64,000 bases of DNA, from assembly GCF_000013605.1 (NCBI RefSeq), contig NC_007908.1:2790001-2854000 (forward strand). Direction: 5' to 3'. Source of the DNA: Rhodoferax ferrireducens T118 (lineage in GTDB: Bacteria > Pseudomonadota > Gammaproteobacteria > Burkholderiales > Burkholderiaceae_C). Under the pieces are notes generated by a model. That model had not been told where the DNA came from, made no database searches, and was given only the letters and a program-made list of their open reading frames with translations. Shown here piece after piece: positions 9,418 through 18,110 of the stretch. The translations under genes and the position numbers were made by a program. Numbering within the stretch: position 1 is the first letter of the stretch; each line of letters begins with the position of its first letter.

Positions 9418-10104
9418 TCAAACGGCTGCCAGGCGATAACCGACACCGGTCTCGGTCAGCAGATGGCGCGGCTCGGCCGGGTCGCGCTCGATCTTGGCCC
9501 GCAACTGGGCCATGTAGAGCCGCAAATAGTGCGTGTGCTCCGTGAACTCGGGGCCCCAGACATCGAGCAGCAACTGCCGGTGCGTCACCACGCGGCCCGC
9601 ACTGCGCACCAAGCGCGCGAGCAGCTTGAACTCGGTCGGCGTGAGATGCAGCACCTCGCCGTTGCGCAGGACGCTGTGGGCCGCCAGATCAATGCGCAGA
9701 TCGTCCAGCTCATGCACCGTGACCGCTGCGGCCAGCGCGGTGCCGCGGTGGCGCAGCGCCACCCGAATGCGGGCCAGCAGTTCGCCCACACTGAACGGTT
9801 TGGTCAGGTAATCGTCGGCACCGGCGTCAAGCAACTGGATTTTTTGCGCCTCCTGGTGGCGGGCGGACACCACAACGATGGGCAAGGAATGGCGCGTGCG
9901 CACCTCGCGCACCAGTTGCACGCCGTCGCCGTCGGGCAGTCCCAGATCCAGCACGATGACATCGGGCGGACTGTGGCGCAAGAGCGCGCTGGCCTCGCTC
10001 AGCGATACGGCGGTCTGTACCTCAAAGCCCTCCACCGACAAAGAGGACTGCATCAGCGCCCGTATTTCGCGGTCGTCTTCGACCACCAGCACCCGAAGTG
10101 TCAT
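9418..10104 (-). CDS. kdpE: KdpE-type response regulator (OmpR family)
   Basis: 228 residues from the ATG at 10104, which overlaps the stop of the kinase gene (ATGA). The receiver domain has the acidic pair at residues 9-11 (VVEDDREI), the phospho-acceptor Asp53 (VIVLDLGLPDGDG) and the Lys in YLTKPFSVGEL. The C-terminal winged helix ends with HTHYLRLYMAQLRAKIERDP, strongly KdpE-like. A longer frame upstream was rejected because it would overlap the kinase. In E. coli KdpE activates kdpFABC; no kdpFABC is visible here. Confidence 0.9.
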   Translation of the reverse strand: MTLRVLVVEDDREIRALMQSSLSVEGFEVQTAVSLSEASALLRHSPPDVIVLDLGLPDGDGVQLVREVRTRHSLPIVVVSARHQEAQKIQLLDAGADDYLTKPFSVGELLARIRVALRHRGTALAAAVTVHELDDLRIDLAAHSVLRNGEVLHLTPTEFKLLARLVRSAGRVVTHRQLLLDVWGPEFTEHTHYLRLYMAQLRAKIERDPAEPRHLLTETGVGYRLAAV

Positions 10105-11612
10105 GGCAGCTCCTGGTTCAGCTCTTGGCCAGGTTGCTGGGCATCGAGCGGCAAGGCGAGCACAAAATTGCTGCCGCCGCCCCGGCGCGGGCGCAGCGTC
10201 AGACGCCCGCCATGCGCGAGCGCGATGGCCCGGCACAGGGCCAGGCCCAGACCGGCACCACGCTGGCCCGACTGGTCGCCGCGGGTATAGGCCTCGAAAA
10301 TGACTTTTTGCTCGGCTTCAGGAATGCCGGGACCCCGATCCTTGACAGAAACGAGCAGTTCCTGGGCCTCAACGCTGACGCTCAGGTCAATCGCGCCGTC
10401 GCTGTATTGCAGCGCGTTGTCCAGCAAATTGCTGATCAACTGGGCAAGCAGTACCGGGTCTGCCTTCACCAGCGGCAAGTTTTCGGGCACATTGGACTTG
10501 ATGCGGCGCTGGGAGTCACGCTGGCGCACCCGCGCCAGCACGGCACCCACGATTTCTTCCATCGATTCCCAATCCCGTTTGAGCGCCTGCGCCGCGCCTG
10601 TGAGCTGCACCAGCTGCAAGGTGTTCTCGGTCACAGTGGACAGGTAGGACGCCTCGCTGACAATGCTGCCGAGCAGGCGGTCCTGCTCCGGCTCGCTCAG
10701 TTTGTCGCGTTGGGTTTGCAAGGAAGACGCGGCACCCACGATGGCCGCCAGTGGTGTGCGCAGATCATGCGAGATCGCGGCTAAAAAAGTGCTTTGCAAC
10801 TGCTGGCGTTGCGCTTCGCTTTGCGCTGCGAGCATCGATGCGGTCACACGCAGACGCCACAGCGCCTGCGCCAGCAGCGCACACAGCGCCTGAGCGTGCT
10901 CGCGGCCAGCCTCATCCGCTGCCAAAGCCGGGCGGACGCAGGCGGCGCCGGTCACATGACCGCGCTCGCCCAGAGGCAGGTACCAGGCCAGCAGCCCGGG
11001 CCAGCGCCCGGTGCCCGGCCCCAGCACCGCCTCCTCCTTCACGCAACAGCGCATGCCGTCACGCACGGCGGGGTCCAGGTCCGCGGCGAAATCGAGTTCA
11101 CGCCCGTCCCGGGTCAGGGCCAGCGAACAAGGTCCGGCAAAGGCGGCGTCCAGCGCCTTGTGACCGAGGGCCTCAATATCAGCCGGCGAATTGACGTTGG
11201 ACAGGTTGGTGGCCAGTGCCTGCAATTGCCGGGCGCGCCGCTCGTTCAGATGCGCCAGCTCGGTCTCGCGCCGCACGCCCTTCGCCAGGTGGCTGATCAC
11301 CAGGGCCAGCACCAGCATCGTGCCCAGCGCAATGAAGTGTTCCTGGTTTTCGACCTCGAAGGTCCAGCGCGGCGGCACAAAAAAGAAGTTCAGTGCCGTG
11401 ACCGCCGCCACGGCGCAGACGGCCGACTCAATCCAGTCCAGTTTGTAGGAGGCAATCACCACCGCCAGCACATAAATCATGGCCTGGCTGGTCAGCGACA
11501 CATAGCGATCGAGCAGGAAGCTGCAAGCGGTGGCGGCCGTCAGCAAAAGCACGACGATGACCCAACCCCGGGCTGGCGGGCGGTTGGATGCAGATAACTC
11601 TGGAGAATTCAT
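10101..11612 (-). CDS. kdpD: Short KdpD-like sensor histidine kinase lacking the N-terminal KdpD domain
   Basis: 503 residues, against about 890 for E. coli KdpD. It opens with four hydrophobic segments of the DUF4118 type (LLLTAATACSFLLDRY, MIYVLAVVIASY, FFFVPPRWTFEV). A GAF-like region follows, then HisKA (FLAAISHDLRTPLAAIVGAASSL) and HATPase (NLLDNALQYSDG, DRGPGIP, GAGLGLALCRAI). The large cytoplasmic N-terminal KdpD/Usp part, which carries the ATP-binding loop in E. coli, is absent. The upstream DNA gives no sign of a recent break, so this looks like a stable short form. It is coupled to kdpE by a 4-base overlap. Confidence 0.88.
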   Translation of the reverse strand: MNSPELSASNRPPARGWVIVVLLLTAATACSFLLDRYVSLTSQAMIYVLAVVIASYKLDWIESAVCAVAAVTALNFFFVPPRWTFEVENQEHFIALGTMLVLALVISHLAKGVRRETELAHLNERRARQLQALATNLSNVNSPADIEALGHKALDAAFAGPCSLALTRDGRELDFAADLDPAVRDGMRCCVKEEAVLGPGTGRWPGLLAWYLPLGERGHVTGAACVRPALAADEAGREHAQALCALLAQALWRLRVTASMLAAQSEAQRQQLQSTFLAAISHDLRTPLAAIVGAASSLQTQRDKLSEPEQDRLLGSIVSEASYLSTVTENTLQLVQLTGAAQALKRDWESMEEIVGAVLARVRQRDSQRRIKSNVPENLPLVKADPVLLAQLISNLLDNALQYSDGAIDLSVSVEAQELLVSVKDRGPGIPEAEQKVIFEAYTRGDQSGQRGAGLGLALCRAIALAHGGRLTLRPRRGGGSNFVLALPLDAQQPGQELNQELP

Positions 11613-11842
11613 AATGAGGTCAGCGTACCACCTGCCGTGTCAGGATTGCATTAGGAAAGCGCCTGGCCATCGAATCCAGGTGTCACGCCGCTTCGCCCAT
11701 CAAGTCACGGCGCTAACTCAACCATGCGATCCAACCCGAAGCAGCCACCCGGGAGGTGGGCCGGAGAAGGCAAGTGGCTGCGCCCGTCTTGCGCAAAAAA
11801 CCCAAGCGCACCCATCGGGATTTGCGACTACCATTTCCCACC

Positions 11843-13660
11843 ATGGAACACGCGCCCGCCTGGCTGATCAACAGCTTCATCTACCTCAGCGCCGCCGTCA
11901 TTGCAGTCCCGCTCAGCAAAGCACTGGGGCTGGGCTCGATCATCGGCTACCTGGCCGCAGGCATTGCCATTGGCCCCTGGGGATTGGGGCTGGTGAATGA
12001 CGTGCAGGAAATCCTGCACTTTGCCGAATTCGGCGTCGTGCTGATGCTGTTTCTGGTGGGGCTTGAACTCGAGCCCAAGCGCCTGTGGAGCCTGCGCCGG
12101 CCGATCTTTGGCTGGGGCAGTGCGCAGGTGATGGGGTGTGCCGTTGTACTGACCGCAGTCGCCATGGGATTTGGCGTGGACTGGCGTGTGGCACTGGTCG
12201 CCGGACTGGGGCTGGCGCTCTCCAGCACGGCCATTGCGCTGCAGGTGATGGGGGAGCGCAATTTGTTGCCCACCACCAGCGGGCAATCGTCGTTTGCGAT
12301 TCTTCTGTTTCAGGATGTGGCGGCGATTCCTATCTTGGCCCTGCTGCCCTTGTTGGGCGCTTTTTCAGGACAAGACAGTTCTCTGGACACTGCCAGCAAA
12401 GCGCTTGAATCTCTCAAAATAATACCGGTCATTGCGGGCATTGTGCTCGGCGGACGCTTGGCTTTGCGCCCCGTATTTCGCTGGATTTCGCGCTCTAGGA
12501 CACCCGAGATCTTCACTGCCGCAGCACTTTTGCTGGTGGTGGGCACTGCCGCTTTGATGCAACTGGTGGGCCTGTCGATGGCGCTCGGCGCTTTTCTGGC
12601 CGGTGTGCTGCTGGCCGAAAGCGAATACCGCCGCGAGCTGGAGACCGACATCGAACCGTTCAAAGGTTTGCTGCTCGGCTTGTTTTTCATTGCGGTGGGC
12701 ATGAGCATCGACTTCGGCGTCCTGCGCGACTCGCCCGGGCTGATGGCGGCCGTGGTGGCCGGATTCTTGGCGGTCAAGGGTGTGGTCATTTATGCGCTTG
12801 CGCGGATGATGAAGCTGCCGTTTCAAGAGCAGCCGGTCTTCACGTTGCTGCTGGCGCAGGGAGGTGAATTTGCATTTGTGGTGTTTCAGGCTGCGGCCGG
12901 AGCCAACGTCTTTCCAGCGAAAACGGCTTCATTGCTGATCGGGGCGGTGGCGGTTTCCATGCTGGTCAGCCCGCTGATTCTGGTCGCCATTGACCGCCTG
13001 CTGTTGCCACGCTACGCCAATTGTGGTGTGACCACCATGGACGAGATTGCCGAGCCGCAAAGTGCCCCCATCATCATTGCCGGCTTTGGGCGCTACGGGC
13101 AAATTGTCTCGCGGGTGCTGCTGGCGCAGGGCATTGCCGCCACAGTGCTGGACCACGATGCCGAGATGATTGAAGTGGCGCGCAAATTCGGCTACCGCGT
13201 GTTTTACGGCGACGCGACGCGCCTGGACCTGCTGCGCACCGCAGGCGCGGGGACCGCCAGGATTCTGGTCGTGGCGGTGGACGACGTGGCGCAGTCGCTG
13301 GAGATTGTGGACCTGGCACAGGCTCACTTTGCGCAACTGGAGATCGTGGCCCGGGCACGCGATGTGACCCACTGGAACAAGCTGCGCGACCGCAAGGTGA
13401 TGCTGGTGGAGCGGGAACTGTTTGAGTCCAGCTTGCGCAGTGCGCGCAGCGTGCTCGAACTATTGGGTTTCGAACCTCATGCAGCCCGCCTGAGCACCAT
13501 GCGCTTTCGCCGGCACAACCTGGAATTGTTTGAGAAGCTGCACCCGCACTACCAGGACAGCGCCAAGCTGATTGCGGTCGTCAAGCAAGGGCGTCAGCAG
13601 CTGGAAGAGCAGATGGCGCAGGAGCGTGAAGCGCAACAGCGGCGCCGCACGCACGGGTGA
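11843..13660 (+). CDS. KefB/KefC-like monovalent cation:proton antiporter with TrkA-N domain
   Basis: 605 residues from the ATG at 11843. About twelve membrane segments (residues 1-385) of the CPA2 family include the motif GVVLMLFLVGLELEPKRLW and the block SSTAIALQVMGERN. They are followed by a cytoplasmic NAD-binding RCK/TrkA-N domain starting APIIIAGFGRYGQIVSRVL (about residue 410). Kef proteins release K+ in exchange for protons, usually gated by glutathione adducts. It is divergent from kdpDE-kup, giving a potassium uptake/efflux pair around one 230-base intergenic region. Confidence 0.92.
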   Translation: MEHAPAWLINSFIYLSAAVIAVPLSKALGLGSIIGYLAAGIAIGPWGLGLVNDVQEILHFAEFGVVLMLFLVGLELEPKRLWSLRRPIFGWGSAQVMGCAVVLTAVAMGFGVDWRVALVAGLGLALSSTAIALQVMGERNLLPTTSGQSSFAILLFQDVAAIPILALLPLLGAFSGQDSSLDTASKALESLKIIPVIAGIVLGGRLALRPVFRWISRSRTPEIFTAAALLLVVGTAALMQLVGLSMALGAFLAGVLLAESEYRRELETDIEPFKGLLLGLFFIAVGMSIDFGVLRDSPGLMAAVVAGFLAVKGVVIYALARMMKLPFQEQPVFTLLLAQGGEFAFVVFQAAAGANVFPAKTASLLIGAVAVSMLVSPLILVAIDRLLLPRYANCGVTTMDEIAEPQSAPIIIAGFGRYGQIVSRVLLAQGIAATVLDHDAEMIEVARKFGYRVFYGDATRLDLLRTAGAGTARILVVAVDDVAQSLEIVDLAQAHFAQLEIVARARDVTHWNKLRDRKVMLVERELFESSLRSARSVLELLGFEPHAARLSTMRFRRHNLELFEKLHPHYQDSAKLIAVVKQGRQQLEEQMAQEREAQQRRRTHG

Positions 13661-13682
13661 GACAAGTATCCGATTCATGTCG

Positions 13683-14129
13683 CTAATCTGGAATCTCTGG
13701 CTCTACGAGATTCGCAAGCTGCTCAAGCGACTCCTGCCAGCCGAGATAGCACATTTCCAGCGGAATGGCTGCAGGCAGCCCTTCTTGCACCACGGTGAAC
13801 TCAGTTCCGCACGACACCCGCGTCAAGGTCACGGTTGTCTGCATTTCTCCAGGCAAGCCCGGGTCGTCGAAACTGTCCGTGTAGCGAATTTTCTCGGATG
13901 GCACGAGTTCATGGTACTTGCCACCAAAGGAGTGACCATTGCCTGTCGTGAAGTTCGTGAACGACATCTTGTAGGTGCCGCCAACTTTGGCATCCATGTG
14001 ATGAACCTTGCAAGTGAAACCATATGGTGGAAGCCATTTTGCCACTGCGTCAGCGTCAAGAAACGCGCGATAGACGCGCTCCGGACTGGTGCGGAGAATG
14101 CGGTGAAGTCGGATAGTGCCTGTGGGCAT
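13683..14129 (-). CDS. SRPBCC/AHSA1-family protein
   Basis: 148 residues from the ATG at 14129 (an ATG two codons earlier is also possible). The Activator-of-Hsp90 / Bet v 1-like family shows in IRLHRILRTSPERVYRAFLDADAVAKWLPPYGF, GGTYKMSFTNFTTGNGH and the closing GWQESLEQLANLVE. These proteins form a hydrophobic-cavity fold that binds small ligands; none has a firmly known bacterial role. It converges on the kefB-like gene with 22 bases between the ends. Confidence 0.85.
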   Translation of the reverse strand: MPTGTIRLHRILRTSPERVYRAFLDADAVAKWLPPYGFTCKVHHMDAKVGGTYKMSFTNFTTGNGHSFGGKYHELVPSEKIRYTDSFDDPGLPGEMQTTVTLTRVSCGTEFTVVQEGLPAAIPLEMCYLGWQESLEQLANLVEPEIPD

Positions 14130-14559
14130 GATCAAATCCTCTCAAATTCTCGGTTGGGTAGACATTGGACTCTCGGCCTGGCCAGGGAGCCCTGGCGACT
14201 GGCCGTGTGCCGCCTGATGCAATATAAATCCCAGACCGCTGATTTTCAAGGCAAAGAAGCCCCGACCTTTGATCCTGCGCGTGCGGCAATTCAGCGTCCA
14301 GGCTGAATGACGGCTTTGGCCAGCGACATTCAGCGGAGGAAACTGACTGGTGGCGTAGAATTAATCACAGATGGATGAAGCCTCCTTTGAAGTAGGGGAT
14401 AGGGCTCCTCAGCAGTCGCCGCTCGCTTTTTGTTGGAGTCGCGCCACATCAAACAAGACCAAGTCAGGTTACCCGTACCGCCCACTTGGGCTGGCATTGA
14501 CCGCCCTAGGTTTTGTACTGTTCCCAAAGAGACAACGATAAAAAATGAGGGGACTCCAA
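14130..14559. other. Intergenic region with one short palindrome
   Basis: No convincing gene in these 430 bases. A 7-bp inverted repeat, GCCAGGG-AG-CCCTGGC, lies at 14181-14196, about 50 bases upstream of the SRPBCC start, and could be an operator for that gene. A 28-codon frame from 14218 exists but has no ribosome site or recognisable content. The right end holds the GAGGGG ribosome site for the diguanylate cyclase. Confidence 0.5.
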
Positions 14560-15756
14560 ATGCTGGTAACTTCGATCAAGCGCTGGCTGGCACCGCCCGT
14601 TTTTGAAGGCGCGGAGGAAAAGACGCGCCAGGCGAGTTTGATCAACATGGTCTGCATCACCTCCCTGGCATTTACGCTGGCAGTCATGGTGGGTGCTTTG
14701 ATGGGCGGGAAAACCCCGGTCAGCACCCTGATCATCGACTTGGTGGCGTGCGCAGTGACCCTGCAGTTTCGCCACTGGCTGCGCAGCGGCAGGGTGGTGC
14801 TGGCGCGGTTCGGAATGGTCATCTTCGGCCTTGTCTTCATCACCGCGGTCACAGCCGACATAGGCACCATTCGCACGCCGACGGCCGCCATCTTGCTGTT
14901 TTGGGTGCTCATGACAGGCTTGATCTTTGACCGGCGCGGCATTGTGATCGGCACCATCGCCGCCTCGATGGCGGTGCTGGGCTTGATCGTGGCCGAGAAT
15001 GCCGGGTGGCTGAGGCCGCCTTTTTACGACGTTGGCGTGACGCAGTGGGTCACCTTCACCGCCCTGTTCGGATTCACCAGCGGTCTCACTTATTACATCA
15101 ACCAAGGTACAAAAAGCGCGCTGGCGCTTGCCAGGAAGGAAATCGAGCAACGCAAGCAGGCTGAACAGTCACTCAAAGCCGCCAATGAGGAACTGCATTT
15201 GCGTGTGTTTGAAGTGCAAAGACTGCAGGTCGAATTGCACGAACAGGCGATTCATGACCCGCTGACGGGTCTTTATAACCGCCGCTATCTGAGCGATGCG
15301 CTGGCGCGCGAAATCATACAAGCCAAGCGGGCGAACAGTAGCCTCACCTTTGTCATGGCAGACATCGATCATTTCAAGTTTGTCAACGACAGCTACGGGC
15401 ATCTGGCCGGCGACGAAGTCCTGGTGCAGGTTGCCAGTCTCCTGAAAAAACATGCCCGCGGTTCCGACATTGCGTGCCGCTACGGTGGTGAAGAATTCCT
15501 GCTGGTGTTTCCCGGAACAAGCCTGGAACTTGCCCACAAGCGGGCAGAAGAAATCCAACAAAATTGTGCTGCGCTGAGCATCCAGCATGAAGGAAAAAAT
15601 ATTGCTGTGATGCTGTCATTTGGCGTGGCGGCCTACCCCGATCATGGGCAGCAATGGGAACAAATCATCGTCAAGGCCGACAAGGCTTTATACCAATCCA
15701 AATGCAACGGCCGCAATCAAGTCACCATATTCAGGGATGAGGAATTCCCCACTTGA
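14560..15756 (+). CDS. Membrane-bound diguanylate cyclase (GGDEF)
   Basis: 398 residues from the ATG at 14560, placed 8 bases after GAGGGG; an ATG five codons earlier lacks a ribosome site. The N-terminal ~185 residues contain about six hydrophobic segments. A short coiled coil (ARKEIEQRKQAEQSLKAANEEL) then leads into a GGDEF domain that begins HDPLTGLYNRRYL and has the active-site form CRYGGEEFLLVFP. The signature is intact (GGEEF), so it should make cyclic di-GMP. An RxxD inhibitory site is not obvious. Last gene of the block before mltB. Confidence 0.92.
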   Translation: MLVTSIKRWLAPPVFEGAEEKTRQASLINMVCITSLAFTLAVMVGALMGGKTPVSTLIIDLVACAVTLQFRHWLRSGRVVLARFGMVIFGLVFITAVTADIGTIRTPTAAILLFWVLMTGLIFDRRGIVIGTIAASMAVLGLIVAENAGWLRPPFYDVGVTQWVTFTALFGFTSGLTYYINQGTKSALALARKEIEQRKQAEQSLKAANEELHLRVFEVQRLQVELHEQAIHDPLTGLYNRRYLSDALAREIIQAKRANSSLTFVMADIDHFKFVNDSYGHLAGDEVLVQVASLLKKHARGSDIACRYGGEEFLLVFPGTSLELAHKRAEEIQQNCAALSIQHEGKNIAVMLSFGVAAYPDHGQQWEQIIVKADKALYQSKCNGRNQVTIFRDEEFPT

Positions 15757-15804
15757 CGGAAAAGGGGAAGCTTGGTGTCAATTGACCACTTGCGAATGAC
15801 CGCT

Positions 15805-15881
15805 GCCCAGCACAGCCGCCTCGCTACACTGCAAAGTCAATTCAAACTACTGCACTGGCCCACGTGACCTCAAAGTTTCTT
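15805..15881 (+). repeat. tgpA/mltB junction repeat, copy 2
   Basis: Aligned gap-free to 2124-2200, about 86 percent identical. The frame of the tgpA end is kept (SRLATLQ...FK.LHWPT then TGA), and the TGA overlaps the GTG start of mltB. This copy therefore still has the right half of the old junction, with an orphaned tgpA tail of about 20 codons in front of it. Confidence 0.8.
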
Positions 15882-17060
15882 TTTTATACTACATTTTTTA
15901 TAGCTGCTTACGCCCTGTCTACGGCGGCTAGAGCCTTGAACGACTCCAAACCTGAAGCGATTGTCCTGGCCGCCGCGCCGACGTCAAAAATGGTCAAGAC
16001 AGCGCACAAGACGAGGCCCGCGAAGCGCGCCATCCGTCACCGTCGCCTCGCCCGCCACCAGGCGGCCAGCAGGCAGCCCGCGCTGCCCGGACCCATCTAC
16101 GCGCAGCGCACGGACGCCATGCTGGCCGCCGATGACATCGCAGCACGCCGCGACCTGCCGCCTGACTGGGTGCGCCAGGCCATCGGCCAGGCCCACTACT
16201 TGCCGCAAGTGGCCAGATTCATCCAGCCACCGCCGCCGGGTACACCCAAAAACTGGCAGGTTTACCGCAGCCGCTTCATCGACCCGGTGCGCATCAGGGC
16301 CGGGGTCCAGTTCTGGCAAGACAACCAGCAGATGCTGACGCGTGCGCAAGAGCAGACCGGTGTGCCCGCCGAGATCATCGTCGGCATCCTCGGGGTGGAG
16401 ACCATCTATGGCCAGCAGATGGGCAGCTTTCGGGTCATCGACGCTTTGACGACACTGGCTTTTGATTTTCCCGCCAGCCATCCCCGCGCGGCGGCCCGCA
16501 GCGAGTTCTTCAAGGCCGAGCTGGAACAGTTCTTGAGCCTGACCCACCGCACCGGCATGGACCCTTTGATGCCCCTGGGCAGCTTTGCCGGGGCCATGGG
16601 CATGACGCAATTCATGCCGTCGAGCTGGGTGAAGTACGCGATTGACTTTGACGGCGACGACCGGGTGGACCTGTTCAACAGCGCGGCCGACGCGATTGGT
16701 TCGGTCGCCAACTATTTCAAGGCCTTCAACTGGCAAGCCGGCCTGCCGACCCATTACGCTGTGCGTTTTGACAGCGCCACTTTGAGCCTGCCGGCGCTGC
16801 TGGCACCCGACATCCTGCCCACCTTCAGCGTCGAAAGCTTTGTGGCCCACGGCGCCGTGCTTGAAGGCGCCGCATTGCAGCATCCGGGGAAGCTGGCACT
16901 GGTGGAGTTGCAAAATGGCGATGCGCCCCCCAGCTATGTGGCCGGCACCGAAAATTTCTATGCCATCACGCGCTACAACTGGAGCAGCTACTATGCCATG
17001 GCCGTGATTGAGCTGGGCCAGGAAGTGGCGCAAGAAATGGCACGCGCCCGCAATCCCTAG
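15864..17060 (+). CDS. mltB: Lytic murein transglycosylase B
   Basis: 398 residues from the GTG at 15864, which overlaps the TGA of a tgpA relic, an arrangement expected for translational coupling in the ancestral order. The signal peptide FLFYTTFFIAAYALSTAARA is encoded by a dispersed repeat. The mature protein carries the SLT_2 domain with the catalytic Glu in GILGVETIYGQQMGSFRV and the following FAGAMGMTQFMPSSW and DFDGDDRVDL blocks, as in E. coli MltB. It cleaves peptidoglycan glycan strands to 1,6-anhydro ends. There is no lipobox, so the product is probably soluble in the periplasm or anchored by an uncleaved peptide. Confidence 0.92.
   Translation: MTSKFLFYTTFFIAAYALSTAARALNDSKPEAIVLAAAPTSKMVKTAHKTRPAKRAIRHRRLARHQAASRQPALPGPIYAQRTDAMLAADDIAARRDLPPDWVRQAIGQAHYLPQVARFIQPPPPGTPKNWQVYRSRFIDPVRIRAGVQFWQDNQQMLTRAQEQTGVPAEIIVGILGVETIYGQQMGSFRVIDALTTLAFDFPASHPRAAARSEFFKAELEQFLSLTHRTGMDPLMPLGSFAGAMGMTQFMPSSWVKYAIDFDGDDRVDLFNSAADAIGSVANYFKAFNWQAGLPTHYAVRFDSATLSLPALLAPDILPTFSVESFVAHGAVLEGAALQHPGKLALVELQNGDAPPSYVAGTENFYAITRYNWSSYYAMAVIELGQEVAQEMARARNP
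15884..15949 (+). repeat. Dispersed repeat, copy A (inside mltB)
   Basis: Contains the two conserved blocks of the family, ATAGCTGCTTACGCC and ACGGCGGCTAGAGCC, separated by a variable middle. It lies in the mltB reading frame and encodes roughly FYTTFFIAAYALSTAARALN, the core and cleavage region of the signal peptide. Confidence 0.8.
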
Positions 17061-17103
17061 TTGACCCGCCCTGCCCCCCTGATTACCACCTGATTTTTAC
17101 TTT

Positions 17104-17577
17104 ATGGCCAAGAAACCTGACACCGCCTCCCGCATTGCCGACAACAAGAAGGCGGCCTACAACTATTTTTTTGAAGAACGTTTTGAAGCCGGCCTGGTGC
17201 TCGAAGGCTGGGAGGTCAAGTCGCTGCGCGAAGGCAAGGTCCAGATCACCGACGGTTACGTGGTCATTCGCAACGGTGAGTTGTTTGTCATCGGTCTGCA
17301 GATCAATCCGCTGGGCACCGCCTCGACCCATATCAGCCCCGACAAGCAGCGCACCAAGAAACTCCTGATGCACAAGGAAGAAATCAAGCGTTTGATTGGC
17401 AAGGTCGAGCAAAAAGGTTACACCCTGGTGCCGTTGAACCTGCATTGGAAAGCCGGCAAGATCAAATGCGAAATTGCGCTGGCCAAGGGCAAGGCCGAGC
17501 ACGACAAGCGCGACACCATCAAGGACCGTGAAGGCAAACGTGAGGTGGAGCGGGCGATGAAGACCAATCACCGGTAA
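17104..17577 (+). CDS. smpB: SsrA-binding protein SmpB
   Basis: 157 residues, typical length. Recognised by [35 protein letters not shown], then the central [23 protein letters not shown] and a basic tail ending [14 protein letters not shown] that folds in the ribosome. SmpB brings tmRNA to stalled ribosomes. ssrA is not in this window. It lies 43 bases after mltB on the same strand. Confidence 0.97.
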   Translation: MAKKPDTASRIADNKKAAYNYFFEERFEAGLVLEGWEVKSLREGKVQITDGYVVIRNGELFVIGLQINPLGTASTHISPDKQRTKKLLMHKEEIKRLIGKVEQKGYTLVPLNLHWKAGKIKCEIALAKGKAEHDKRDTIKDREGKREVERAMKTNHR

Positions 17578-17593
17578 GTTTTTTTCCGGCGCA

Positions 17594-17623
17594 GGGAATA
17601 AAGGGGGTGCCATGGGTGTTTAT
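17594..17623 (+). promoter_or_regulatory. Candidate ECF sigma promoter
   Basis: GGGAATAAA at 17594-17602 resembles an ECF -35 box, and GTGTTTAT at 17616-17623 lies 13 bases on in the -10 position. It stands about 45 bases before the COG4315 gene, the first of a probable three-gene ECF operon, so autoregulation by the sigma factor at 18111 is plausible. Inference from pattern only. Confidence 0.4.
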
Positions 17624-17668
17624 CCCTGTGCAAACGCTTGTTTGCGTTCATCAACTCAGGAGTTCATC

Positions 17669-18097
17669 ATGAAACTTAGCTCTCGCGCCACCCTGTCCCG
17701 GTCTCTGACGCTCGCCCTTTTGGGTGCTTGCGGCGCCCTCTATGCCGCCCCGCCCACGGTGGCCGACGGCGTGCTGGTCGGTCCCAACGGCATGACGCTC
17801 TACACGTTTGACAAAGACACGGCCGGCAGCGGCAAATCGGCCTGCACCGGTCCGTGCGCGACCAACTGGCCGCCCTTCATGGCCGCCGAATCCGACAAAG
17901 CCTCGGGCGGCTACACCGTCATCACGCGTGACGACGGCGCGAAACAGTGGGCCGCGATGGGCAAGCCCCTGTACTACTGGTCCAAGGACAGCAAGCCCGG
18001 CGATAAAACCGGCGACGGCTTCAATCAAGTCTGGAAGGCGGCCAAACCATCGGCCATGCCAGCGCCTGCGCCGAAACCCGCGCCTTCTAGCTATTGA
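17669..18097 (+). CDS. Secreted COG4315-type repeat protein
   Basis: 142 residues from the ATG at 17669 with a CAGGAG ribosome site. Signal peptide MKLSSRATLSRSLTLALLGA then CGALYA; the LGAC could serve as a lipobox or the cut may follow ALYA. The mature part has the COG4315 pattern twice: GPNGMTLYTFDKDTAGSGKSAC with CNGPCATNWPP-like spacing, then KQWAAMGKPLYYWSKD. Often encoded beside ECF sigma factors; function unknown. The C-terminus is a Pro/Ala-rich tail. Confidence 0.8.
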   Translation: MKLSSRATLSRSLTLALLGACGALYAAPPTVADGVLVGPNGMTLYTFDKDTAGSGKSACTGPCATNWPPFMAAESDKASGGYTVITRDDGAKQWAAMGKPLYYWSKDSKPGDKTGDGFNQVWKAAKPSAMPAPAPKPAPSSY

Positions 18098-18110
18098 CGC
18101 GAAGCTTGCC

